Assembly: GCF_007004725.1 (NCBI RefSeq)
Contig: NZ_ML660167.1
Coordinates: 310,001 to 374,000, forward strand
DNA: 64,000 nucleotides
Direction: 5' to 3'
Origin: Aliikangiella coralliicola
GTDB lineage: Bacteria; Pseudomonadota; Gammaproteobacteria; Enterobacterales; Kangiellaceae
Shown piece after piece: positions 27,673 to 35,674 of this stretch. Below the pieces are notes generated by a model, which worked only from the letters and a program-made list of their open reading frames with translations, did no database searches and was not told the origin of the DNA. Each line of letters opens with the position of its first letter. The first letter of the stretch is position 1. The translations under genes were made by a program, and so were the position numbers.

Positions 27673-29346
27673 ATGGAAAAGCCGGGAATAATTCACTTCT
27701 TTAAAGAAGAAAAAGCCCGAGTGTTATATGGACACATCGGCGTGATGGTTATTCTTACCGGAATAGCCAGCATCGCCCTACTCGGAATTATTAATGAGGT
27801 CGCTTTTAATCAAAGGGATGTGCGTGAAGATCTCATATTTTACGGGCTTGCGATGTTTATTTTTGCACTCGGCACGCGCTCCCTTAACATCAAGGTGACT
27901 CAGGTGGTGGAGCGTCAGTTACTGGCCATTCGATTACGAATATTAGACCGTATTCGTGCGGCCGATCTGAAGCAAGTTGAAGGTATCGGCAAAGAAGACA
28001 TCAATATAGCCCTATCTCAGGATATTGCGTTGGTTTCTAATTCAGCCGACATGTTGATTTCCGCGATACAGCAGTCGATATTACTATTATTTTGTGTTTC
28101 TTATGTTGCCTGGTTGTCGCCGCTGGCATTTTTTATTGTCGTTGGCTCAATCATAATTACTTACTTATTAATTGCTAAGTTACAACAGATTCTACAGAAA
28201 AACTATCATCGCCTCGGTGACGAAGAAGGCAAACTTTATTCCCGTCTTGATCACTTAATTAATGGTTTTAAGGAAATCAAATTAAACCAGGCTAAAAGCG
28301 ATGCGATTTATGCGGAATACCGGCAACATGTGGAGGAAACAGAGCGTCTGAAAGTAGAAAATCGCGTCAGCGCCTCCTGGGCCATTTTATCTTCACATTT
28401 GTTTATGTACACACTATTGGGCGCGATTGTTTTTGCGCTGCCGCTACTTGCCGATCCGAGCGGTGGTTTGGTTGGTAAACTGGTCGCCACCGTGCTATTT
28501 ATTCTCACTCCCCTTCTACTCATACTCGAAGGCGTGCCAACAATAGAACGAGCGAACTCGTCTCTGGAAAGAATTTATCAATTGGAAAAACAGTTTAAAC
28601 ACGAAGAGACTTTATCACCAACAGCTAAAGACGATGTTTTTTCCAAACCAAAATTTAACCAGTTACAATTAGATAACGTCGTTTTTTGTTATAACGACAA
28701 TTCACAATTTTCTGTTGGCCCGATCGACTTGGTAATCAACCGCGGCGAAATTTTATTTATCACAGGCGGTAACGGCAGCGGAAAATCAACCTTATTAAAA
28801 CTACTTTGCGGCCTCTATCATCCGCAAAGCGGCACCATTCAATTAAACCAGATGGGTATCAGTCCTGTTAATCTTAACCAGCTAAAAGAACAGTTCGCGG
28901 TGATATTTACTGACTTTCATTTATTCGACAAATTTTATGGGCTTACTGATGTTGACGACAATAGAGTTCAACAATTGATCGATAAGATGGAACTAACCGG
29001 CAAAGTCAATTTTGTTGATGGTCGTTTTTCCACGTTGCAGTTATCCACCGGGCAACGTAAGCGATTGGCGCTGATTATGGCGCTTCTTGACGATCGCGAT
29101 ATTTATATTTTTGACGAATGGGCTGCCGATCAAGACGCTCACTTTAGACGTTATTTTTACGAAGAGATTTTGCCAGAATTAAAAGCTGCCGGAAAAGCAG
29201 TGATTGCAGTTACCCATGACGATCGCTATTGGTCTTATTGTGACAGATTGATCAAACTCGATTTAGGCCGTATTCAAGAGCAACACGATCACCGTAAAAA
29301 AACGAAAAGTAGTGCTCGAAAAACTGAGGCTGTGTCGGCGCAATAA
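27673..29346 (+). CDS. Cyclic-peptide-type ABC exporter (SyrD/PvdE-like), fused membrane and ATPase domains
   Basis: Inner-membrane ABC half-transporter of 557 aa, the length and layout of the SyrD/PvdE group that exports non-ribosomal peptides. Six hydrophobic segments lie in residues 20-290. The nucleotide-binding domain follows: Walker A GGNGSGKS (365-372), signature LSTGQ (457-461), Walker B DIYIFDEW (476-483) and a switch His near TVTHDD. The variant DEWAADQD after Walker B is characteristic of this family as I know it. The RBS AGGAGA lies close upstream of the ATG. It is followed after only 3 nt by the RND permease. Inferred role: moving the lipopeptide made by the two preceding synthetases into the periplasm. 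Confidence 0.9.
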   Translation: MEKPGIIHFFKEEKARVLYGHIGVMVILTGIASIALLGIINEVAFNQRDVREDLIFYGLAMFIFALGTRSLNIKVTQVVERQLLAIRLRILDRIRAADLKQVEGIGKEDINIALSQDIALVSNSADMLISAIQQSILLLFCVSYVAWLSPLAFFIVVGSIIITYLLIAKLQQILQKNYHRLGDEEGKLYSRLDHLINGFKEIKLNQAKSDAIYAEYRQHVEETERLKVENRVSASWAILSSHLFMYTLLGAIVFALPLLADPSGGLVGKLVATVLFILTPLLLILEGVPTIERANSSLERIYQLEKQFKHEETLSPTAKDDVFSKPKFNQLQLDNVVFCYNDNSQFSVGPIDLVINRGEILFITGGNGSGKSTLLKLLCGLYHPQSGTIQLNQMGISPVNLNQLKEQFAVIFTDFHLFDKFYGLTDVDDNRVQQLIDKMELTGKVNFVDGRFSTLQLSTGQRKRLALIMALLDDRDIYIFDEWAADQDAHFRRYFYEEILPELKAAGKAVIAVTHDDRYWSYCDRLIKLDLGRIQEQHDHRKKTKSSARKTEAVSAQ

Positions 29347-29349
29347 ACG

Positions 29350-32300
29350 ATGAAAACAACCAGGCCTAATAGCTCACTTGACTTGATTCGGTTGTTCGCT
29401 GAACACCCCGTTGCACCCAATATGATGATGGTTATCATGATATTACTCGGCTTCTGGGGCTTGTCGCAAATCAATACGCAGCTCAACCCCAGTCAAACTT
29501 ACAACAGCATTAATGTTTCGGTCGAATGGCCCGGCGCGAGCGCAGAAGACATCGAAAGGATGATAACGCGACCTATCGAATACCAACTGCGTCAGGTGAA
29601 AAATTTGCAAGAAATACGCTCCAGTACTCGCAATGGTATGGTTACCATCCAGCTTGACTTTGTTAATGGAAGTGACAACAGCGAATCTCTTGACGCAGTC
29701 AAACAAGGGCTCGCAGAAGTTCGTCATTTACCGGCAGACATGGAACCCGCTTCAATTCGACCTTATGTTCGCTATGAACGAGTTACCGACATTCTAGTGA
29801 CAGGATCTGCAACTGTGTCTGAACTTGCACCGCTGGCACAATCCTTTGAGCGGGATTTACTGAGCCGCGGAGTCGACAAAGTTGAATTTATTTCTCTACC
29901 CCAATCGGAAATGGTTATCCAGGTCGGCAGTCAGACAATGCTCGATTTGAGAATGTCGCTGGTACAGATTTCGGCGCGTATCAAATCTGCCAGCACAGAT
30001 GCACCTGCCGGTGCAGCGGGAAAAGGAGAAAGTGCTCGACAGTTGCGTAGCCTCGATGAGCGCAGAAATGTTGAAAGTTTTAACCGCCTGCCCATTCAAA
30101 CCGGCGATAACCAGCAACTGGTTTTACTCGGAGATATTGCGCAAATAAACAATCAGTATCGCGACGACTCGGTAGCCACCAGCCAAAACTCCCGGCCCGC
30201 TATCTGGATGCGTGTATTACGCGCACCGGGAACCGATACACTAGAAGCGGCTGCTATCGTTCAACAATGGAAGACCGAGGCACAAAATAACCTTCCTTCT
30301 GGAATAGAGATCACAACATTTTTGGAAACCTGGAAATTTACCCAACAGCAAATTGACCTGGTGTTGGAGAACGGCGTTCTTGGTTTAGTGCTGGTCATGC
30401 TGACTTTATTTTTGTTTTTAAGTACTCGAGTTGCCTGGTGGGTAGCGCTCGGTATTCCACTATCGTTTCTGGCGGCGCTCACTTTATTTTATTTTTGCGG
30501 CGGTTCAATTAATGTTCTCAGTATGGTCGGTCTGGTCATGGCATTGGGTATTGTGGTCGATGACGCAATCGTCGTTGGCGAAAGGACTCAAACGCTGCTT
30601 GATCAGGGCGATAGTCCCGTACGCGCAGCAACTTTTGGCGCGAAGGGAATGTTTTCGCCAGTAATGGCTTCTTCGCTGACGACATTGGCAGCGTTCATTC
30701 CATTAATGATCGTCGATGGCGGCGCAATGCGTGAAGTGCCGATATTAATGGCGTGCATCATTGTCTTTTCGCTCGTGGAATGTTTCCTGGTTTTACCGGG
30801 ACACTTGCGTAACAGTTTTAGCCGAAAACAATCAAAGCCCACTGCCGCCTATCGGCTTCAGGTAGAGCATTGGTTTAAACGGTTTCGTGAACACTATTTC
30901 CTTCCACTTCTGCGGCGGGCCTTAGCATTTCGATTTGCAACTCTATGTGTCGCGTTAGCCGCTTTTATATTTGCCCTGTCGTTATTAATTAGCGGCCATA
31001 TCAAACCGGAATTGATCGTCTCTTTTGAACAGGACTACATCGAAGCTAATTTAAAGGTATCAAGCACTGCCAAGGCACACGAGGTAAACAAACTTATCAG
31101 CGATATTGAAAATGCAATGCTGCTCGCGGAACAAGATGTCGGCGATGAAATTATCCTCAGTCACGTGATTTCAAAAGGAATGGCGACAATTACACGTGAG
31201 AAAAAAAGAGGGCAAGCATACAATCAAGTTTTGGTTGAACTCACTTCTCCAGACAGTCGTGATGTCGACGTTAATCAATTTGCTGAAGCTTGGCGCAAAC
31301 TACTTCCCAAGAGCCCCTTGATCGAATCCCTTCAGTTAAAAGTTGGCGATGATTTCAGCTCAGATATTTCAATCTATTTTCAAGGCAATGATCTCGCAAA
31401 CTTAAAATCGGCAGCTGAAGCAGTCAAAAGTATTTTAGCCAGTTATCCCGGCGTGCGTGATGTTAATGACGACTTGCCTTACGGTAAAGAACAATGGATT
31501 TTTAGTCTTAATACACAAGGACGCGAGCTTGGGTTGACTGCCGCGGCAATTGGTCAACAAATTTACTCTGCTTATAACGGGGTGCGTATACAAATATTTA
31601 ACCAGGGTGATCAAGAAATTGAAGTTCTGGTTAAATTACCCGAAGCCGAAATCACCAACTTATTTCAGCTAGGCCAGTTTCCAGTGAGAACTCAAAGCGG
31701 TGAAATGGTTACTCTCTCCAGCGTGGCAACAATTAGCAGTCAGCGTGGCCTTGAAGTGATCCAGCATCATAACGCCCAACTCGCAGTGAATATTGTGGCC
31801 AATGTCGACAACCGTGAAAACACACCGATGTCGATACTGTCTGATTTTGAAGAAAATGTCGTACCGAAAATAACTAAGGACTATCAGTTAAGTTATGGCT
31901 TGTCGGAAAATTCTCGCGCGGAACAACAAATTATTAACGATTTGCTGATGGGGGTGGTGATTGGCCTGGCGCTAATTTACGTAATCCTGTGCTGGAATTT
32001 TTCTTCTTATTTATGGCCTTTAGCAGTTATGTCAGCGATCCCTCTCGCGTTGACTGGCGCGCTATTTGGCTTGCAGTTATTTCAAGTAAATTTGGGCGTA
32101 CTATCAACACTTGGTCTGTTCACACTGTCTGGGGTTATAGTCAATGACTCTATCATTCTGGTGAATGACTATAAAATTTATCGGGATCGAGGAATCGAAG
32201 TTAACACCGCGATCGAACAAGCAGTTAATGGAAGATTGCGACCGGTTATTTTAACGTCATTGACCACCAGTGTCGGGCTTTTGCCCATGTTGTTTGAATC

Positions 32301-32601
32301 CTCATTAATGGGGGCGTTCATGGCGCCGCTGGCAATCGTTATTTGCTTCGGTTTGATCTATGGCACCTTGTTAATTTTATTAGTGATCCCGGCATTACTA
32401 TCGATGTTAGAAACAGTTAGTCTTCGGTGGTTGAATAAAAATAGTGAATATGGAGCTGCTGATAATAATTCAAATCGAAATGTTCCAGATCCAAATGCTC
32501 CAAATCAAAACACTCTCAACGAGAGTACACCAAAATCGCTACCATTACCGCAAAGTCGTTATGCTTTTGCACAGGATAAAGAGGAAGAATGCATTGAGTA
32601 A
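29350..32601 (+). CDS. Efflux RND transporter permease subunit
   Basis: Inner-membrane RND-family permease of 1083 aa, the normal length for an HAE1-type pump. It has an N-terminal transmembrane segment (near residues 23-40), a first periplasmic loop with the porter-domain pattern (NVSVEWPGASAEDIE), a central group of membrane helices containing GIVVDDAIVVGE with the paired aspartates (404-405) used for proton relay, a second periplasmic loop and a final helix group. It ends in an Asn/Pro-rich cytoplasmic tail. It starts 3 nt after the ABC exporter, indicating co-translation, and overlaps the adaptor start downstream. It probably continues export of the lipopeptide from periplasm to outside or gives self-resistance. 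The outer-membrane channel is not in the window. Confidence 0.9.
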   Translation: MKTTRPNSSLDLIRLFAEHPVAPNMMMVIMILLGFWGLSQINTQLNPSQTYNSINVSVEWPGASAEDIERMITRPIEYQLRQVKNLQEIRSSTRNGMVTIQLDFVNGSDNSESLDAVKQGLAEVRHLPADMEPASIRPYVRYERVTDILVTGSATVSELAPLAQSFERDLLSRGVDKVEFISLPQSEMVIQVGSQTMLDLRMSLVQISARIKSASTDAPAGAAGKGESARQLRSLDERRNVESFNRLPIQTGDNQQLVLLGDIAQINNQYRDDSVATSQNSRPAIWMRVLRAPGTDTLEAAAIVQQWKTEAQNNLPSGIEITTFLETWKFTQQQIDLVLENGVLGLVLVMLTLFLFLSTRVAWWVALGIPLSFLAALTLFYFCGGSINVLSMVGLVMALGIVVDDAIVVGERTQTLLDQGDSPVRAATFGAKGMFSPVMASSLTTLAAFIPLMIVDGGAMREVPILMACIIVFSLVECFLVLPGHLRNSFSRKQSKPTAAYRLQVEHWFKRFREHYFLPLLRRALAFRFATLCVALAAFIFALSLLISGHIKPELIVSFEQDYIEANLKVSSTAKAHEVNKLISDIENAMLLAEQDVGDEIILSHVISKGMATITREKKRGQAYNQVLVELTSPDSRDVDVNQFAEAWRKLLPKSPLIESLQLKVGDDFSSDISIYFQGNDLANLKSAAEAVKSILASYPGVRDVNDDLPYGKEQWIFSLNTQGRELGLTAAAIGQQIYSAYNGVRIQIFNQGDQEIEVLVKLPEAEITNLFQLGQFPVRTQSGEMVTLSSVATISSQRGLEVIQHHNAQLAVNIVANVDNRENTPMSILSDFEENVVPKITKDYQLSYGLSENSRAEQQIINDLLMGVVIGLALIYVILCWNFSSYLWPLAVMSAIPLALTGALFGLQLFQVNLGVLSTLGLFTLSGVIVNDSIILVNDYKIYRDRGIEVNTAIEQAVNGRLRPVILTSLTTSVGLLPMLFESSLMGAFMAPLAIVICFGLIYGTLLILLVIPALLSMLETVSLRWLNKNSEYGAADNNSNRNVPDPNAPNQNTLNESTPKSLPLPQSRYAFAQDKEEECIE

Positions 32602-33940
32602 ATCGACTTTCGTTAAAATGAAAAGCTTATTCGAGCGGCAAGTTTTCACGAAGTTAACACAACCAATCCCCATTGGTGTTGTTTTCTTGTTTATTGGTAT
32701 AGTCGCCAGCTGGTTGTTGATCAGCTCTGGAACAGCGCAGACTCAAAAGCCAATCGAAGAGCCCGTCTGGCCAGTAGCAAGCATCAAAGCTGAATTGAGC
32801 AGTTTCTCTCCTTATGTGCCACTGTTTGGTCGAGTCGAAACACCATTGCACTCAACAATTTCTGCAATGTTACCGGCCAATATCGATAAAGTTCACGTCA
32901 AAGAAGGACAACTCGTTAAGGCCGGCGAACTCTTGATAAGTCTAAATACTGACGAGGCTTTGCTCGCATTACAACAAAAAGAAGCTGATCTTGCAGAGGC
33001 AAAGGCCAGGTTAGCCAAATTAAAAATTCAAACACAAGCCAATAAAAAAATTCTGACGCATCAAGAAAAACTAGCCGCATTAGAACAAGAGAAACTTTTA
33101 CGAAAAGAAAAAATGCTGGCAACCAAAGCGATATCTGCAGAACAATTTGCAACCAGTCAATCTGAATCAAAAGCGCAGTTCATTTCCCTGGAACAACAAA
33201 GGGTTCTGGTTGCCAATTCAATTAATCAGCTTGATATTGCCAGGGCAAACATCAAGCGAGCCAGTGCACAACTTAACAAAGCACAACTGGACTTTTCTTA
33301 CACGAAAATCAAAGCGCCTTATGATGCGGTGATTAGTAAAGTGATGGCGTCGGTTGGTGAAAGGACACAACCCGGTAATCAACTACTAACTTTGTTTGAT
33401 CGATCTTCGCTCGAACTAAGGGCCAATATTCCCAATCAGTATCTTCAAGCAGTAAAATCTGTCCTTGAAAATAATGGGGCAATCACTGCTCACGTTGATT
33501 TTGGGGAAGCGATTATTCCATTGCAACTCAGGCGACTAACGGCTCAGGTGAAACAGGGTCGTTCAGGCGTTGATGGACTATTTTCGCTAGACATCAATAG
33601 TAACCAACTCGCACTTGGGCAAGTTGTTAAGTTAATTATGAAATTACCCGCGCGAGACAACATTATTTCGGTGCCGCCTGAAGCCGTTTACAACAATAAT
33701 AAAATCTATGTGATCGAATCAAGTCGGTTAAAAGCAATGCCTGTTGATTGGGTGGGTGACAACTATGAAAATGGCGTGCATCGAATGCTGGTTTCGCCCG
33801 GTGCTTTATATCGAGAAAACTCAAGTTCTAAAAGTGAGTCAGGTAGAATTTTCGAAGTTGCTACCACTAAACTTCACCACGCCAAAACAGGTTTGAAAGT
33901 CAGTGTCATTAACGACAAACCGCTGATGGCTGATCGCTAA
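32594..33940 (+). CDS. RND/HlyD-type periplasmic adaptor subunit
   Basis: Membrane fusion protein of about 448 aa that bridges an RND pump to an outer-membrane channel. It has an N-terminal membrane anchor (VVFLFIGIVASWLLI), a lipoyl/barrel-sandwich half (NIDKVHVKEGQLVKAGELL), a long Lys/Ala/Glu-rich coiled-coil hairpin (about residues 110-225), the second lipoyl half (YTKIKAPYDAVISKV) and beta-barrel and membrane-proximal domains. I place the start at TTG 32594, because GAGGA (32581-32585) lies 8 nt upstream; this overlaps the permease stop by 8 nt. ATG 32618 is the alternative. It is translationally coupled to the permease. Confidence 0.88.
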   Translation: MSKSTFVKMKSLFERQVFTKLTQPIPIGVVFLFIGIVASWLLISSGTAQTQKPIEEPVWPVASIKAELSSFSPYVPLFGRVETPLHSTISAMLPANIDKVHVKEGQLVKAGELLISLNTDEALLALQQKEADLAEAKARLAKLKIQTQANKKILTHQEKLAALEQEKLLRKEKMLATKAISAEQFATSQSESKAQFISLEQQRVLVANSINQLDIARANIKRASAQLNKAQLDFSYTKIKAPYDAVISKVMASVGERTQPGNQLLTLFDRSSLELRANIPNQYLQAVKSVLENNGAITAHVDFGEAIIPLQLRRLTAQVKQGRSGVDGLFSLDINSNQLALGQVVKLIMKLPARDNIISVPPEAVYNNNKIYVIESSRLKAMPVDWVGDNYENGVHRMLVSPGALYRENSSSKSESGRIFEVATTKLHHAKTGLKVSVINDKPLMADR

Positions 33941-34047
33941 CATTTGAGCGATAACAACTGGTCATTAAAGACTTTAGCAAACAATAAGTGAACCAATAAA
34001 AATAACGAATAAAAAGTTAAATTCAGGTACCCTAAGGAGCGTTCGTC

Positions 34048-34788
34048 ATGACCCCTGAAATTGAACAAAAACTGGTAGAGCTGAAACATATCTATGGTCC
34101 CTACTCGGTCACACGAGTTGAAAGTATGTTGCTCAATGAACATACTATTGACCCACTTCAAAGAGAATCCAGACTAATACTGCCGGGACTCTCGACGACT
34201 CCCTGGTTATCGACGTCGCAATTTAAACCGCTACATCAACTTATTCAAACGCTGGAAAGCTCTAGTAGTGAAATAAAATCTGAGATCTGGAGCGCTATCG
34301 AATCTAACTCCGATTTATTGTTACCCTACGTTCATTACCTGGGAGAACAGGATGATTGGTCTGCCCTTTATCTTTATCGAAACGGCGAAAAAAATACCGC
34401 GGCAAAATCAATTTTACCAGCCAGCTACAACATTTTGGAGAACGAACTCGCAAACTGGTTGTGCCCTGTCTCGGAAATGCATTTTTCTATCTTAGCCCCT
34501 GGCGCCTCGATAAAACCCCATTGCGATCTCTGTAATTTTGCCATTAATTTGCATCTTGCGGTTGATATTCCAGAAAACTGTTCGATTACTGTTGCCCATG
34601 AAACTCGTCAATGGGAAGAAGGAAAATGTTTGCTCTTCGATTATTCATACCTGCACGAAGCCAGTAACGGTTCAGGGCAAAAGCGAATTTGTCTGTTAAT
34701 GGATATCTGGCATCCTGACGTCTCCTACGCGGAAAGAGAAGCGCTCGTATTCGTCGTGAAGGAATTTTATAAAATGATGGATAATTAG
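34048..34788 (+). CDS. Aspartyl/asparaginyl beta-hydroxylase (AspH/LpxO-type) dioxygenase
   Basis: Fe(II)/2-oxoglutarate oxygenase of 246 aa with the Asp_Arg_Hydrox fold. The C-terminal half holds the family pattern: FSILAPGASIKPHCD (iron ligand His158), HLAVDIP, WEEGKCLLFDYSYLHEASN (His203) and KRICLLMDIWHPD (Arg213, expected to hold 2-oxoglutarate). The N-terminal 60 residues are specific to this protein. The RBS AAGGAG stands a few bases before the ATG. It is the last gene of the lipopeptide operon, 107 bp after the adaptor, and there is no other oxygenase in this line. It most likely beta-hydroxylates an amino acid, free or bound to a carrier protein, but a fatty-acyl substrate as in LpxO is also possible. 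Confidence 0.8.
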   Translation: MTPEIEQKLVELKHIYGPYSVTRVESMLLNEHTIDPLQRESRLILPGLSTTPWLSTSQFKPLHQLIQTLESSSSEIKSEIWSAIESNSDLLLPYVHYLGEQDDWSALYLYRNGEKNTAAKSILPASYNILENELANWLCPVSEMHFSILAPGASIKPHCDLCNFAINLHLAVDIPENCSITVAHETRQWEEGKCLLFDYSYLHEASNGSGQKRICLLMDIWHPDVSYAEREALVFVVKEFYKMMDN

Positions 34789-34808
34789 TTCATTCTGTTG
34801 CCTGAAAT

Positions 34809-35144
34809 CTATTCGCGTAAATTTGTCGCATCGTAAAAGGAGTTAATCGCGATTATTTTTCCACGCTCGATTTTCACCCAATCACAGCACTGCACCACAC
34901 CATTGGGTGTTCCCATTTCAAACCAGATTGCGGATTCGCTGTCACTTGAGACAGTTCGTATGATCTTTAAAGAGGTCACATTCTTTTCGGCTAACGGCCG
35001 CACCCAGTCTAAATATTTTTCCCTACCTGAAACGGTACCAAAGGGACTTGAATGAACAAAGTCTGTTGCTAATGGAATATCATCAGGTTTACCCGCGTTC
35101 CAACCATCAATCCAGGCCCGCGCTAATTTCTCTGATTCTTGCAT
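34809..35144 (-). CDS. SnoaL-like / NTF2-fold protein
   Basis: A 111-aa protein of the SnoaL-like, NTF2-fold superfamily. The N-terminal helix has the usual pattern (LARAWIDGWNAGKPDDIP), followed by the strand GTVSGREKYLDWV and a C-terminal beta-sheet ending in SFYDATNLRE. Such proteins are small cavity-forming enzymes or ligand-binding proteins and the sequence does not settle which. The RBS GGGGAGG lies 8 nt before the ATG. It is convergent with the AspH-type gene, with only 20 bp between stops. It may be a stand-alone stress or metabolism gene rather than part of the lipopeptide pathway. Confidence 0.7.
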   Translation of the reverse strand: MQESEKLARAWIDGWNAGKPDDIPLATDFVHSSPFGTVSGREKYLDWVRPLAEKNVTSLKIIRTVSSDSESAIWFEMGTPNGVVQCCDWVKIERGKIIAINSFYDATNLRE

Positions 35145-35210
35145 GATTGATACCTCCCCTTTTCGATTGTCTTAAAAATGACTTTCTTAAAAACGTTTAA
35201 AACGATAGGA

Positions 35211-35438
35211 TTACGACTCAATATCCATCGCTTCAACAGCTTCTTTCGCTTCCTTTAAACCAACACCATGAATTGTACGATAATACTTTATTGCCTGGAT
35301 TTTCTGTCCCTGTTTGAGTGCATCAATAACGTCTTGATCGGTTACATTTGATACCGGAGGACGTCCTGGTTTACCGACTTTAAACAGAAAAAAAACCACC
35401 AAAAACACACCAATTATCCACAAAAAATCAATATCCAC
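35211..35438 (-). CDS. Small membrane protein with ribosomal L7/L12-like C-terminal motif
   Basis: About 75 aa. I choose GTG at 35436-35438 because GGGAG (35444-35448) lies 5 nt upstream; an upstream TTG at 35489 would add 17 residues but lacks a clear RBS. The N-terminus is one membrane segment (FLWIIGVFLVVFFLF). After a GKPGRPPVSN linker comes a helical tail, VIDALKQGQKIQAIKYYR then GVGLKEAKEAVEAM, which closely resembles the C-terminal domain of ribosomal protein L7/L12, the part that contacts translation factors. Such membrane-anchored L7/L12-like proteins are common and uncharacterised as far as I know. Function unknown. Confidence 0.65.
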   Translation of the reverse strand: MDIDFLWIIGVFLVVFFLFKVGKPGRPPVSNVTDQDVIDALKQGQKIQAIKYYRTIHGVGLKEAKEAVEAMDIES

Positions 35439-35603
35439 TTTAACTCCCAAGGCTATTCTAAATACCGTTTTTACTGTTATGAAAATCAATAACTCTAGCG
35501 CATCAGTATAAACCCTGAATTATTTAACTGACAAGCCTGATAAGTTTTCATGATTGCTATTCATTTTATTGAGAGGATCGTTAATTGGGTTTTCGATATC
35601 AAA

Positions 35604-35637
35604 TCCTCCCCGTCCCTCCTTTGTTAAAGGAAGGAGC
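35604..35637. repeat. REP-like palindromic element
   Basis: A C-rich then G-rich dyad (CTCCTTT, GTT, AAAGGAAGGAG) in the gap between the L7/L12-like gene and the Rieske-TPP gene. It shares the CTCCTT...AAGGAG core with the element at 52371-52470, so both may belong to one dispersed intergenic repeat family. Confidence 0.4.
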
Positions 35638-35674
35638 AAAAGATCTTGAAAAAAACTATTGACTCAATTGTCTT

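Noticed and set aside
32444-32593. N-terminal extension of the RND adaptor
   Set aside because: It lies entirely within the permease C-terminal coding region and reads as out-of-frame low-complexity sequence; TTG 32594 with GAGGA is a better start.
35439-35489. TTG start for the L7/L12-like protein
   Set aside because: No RBS precedes it, whereas the GTG at 35438 has GGGAG 5 nt upstream and leads directly into the membrane helix.
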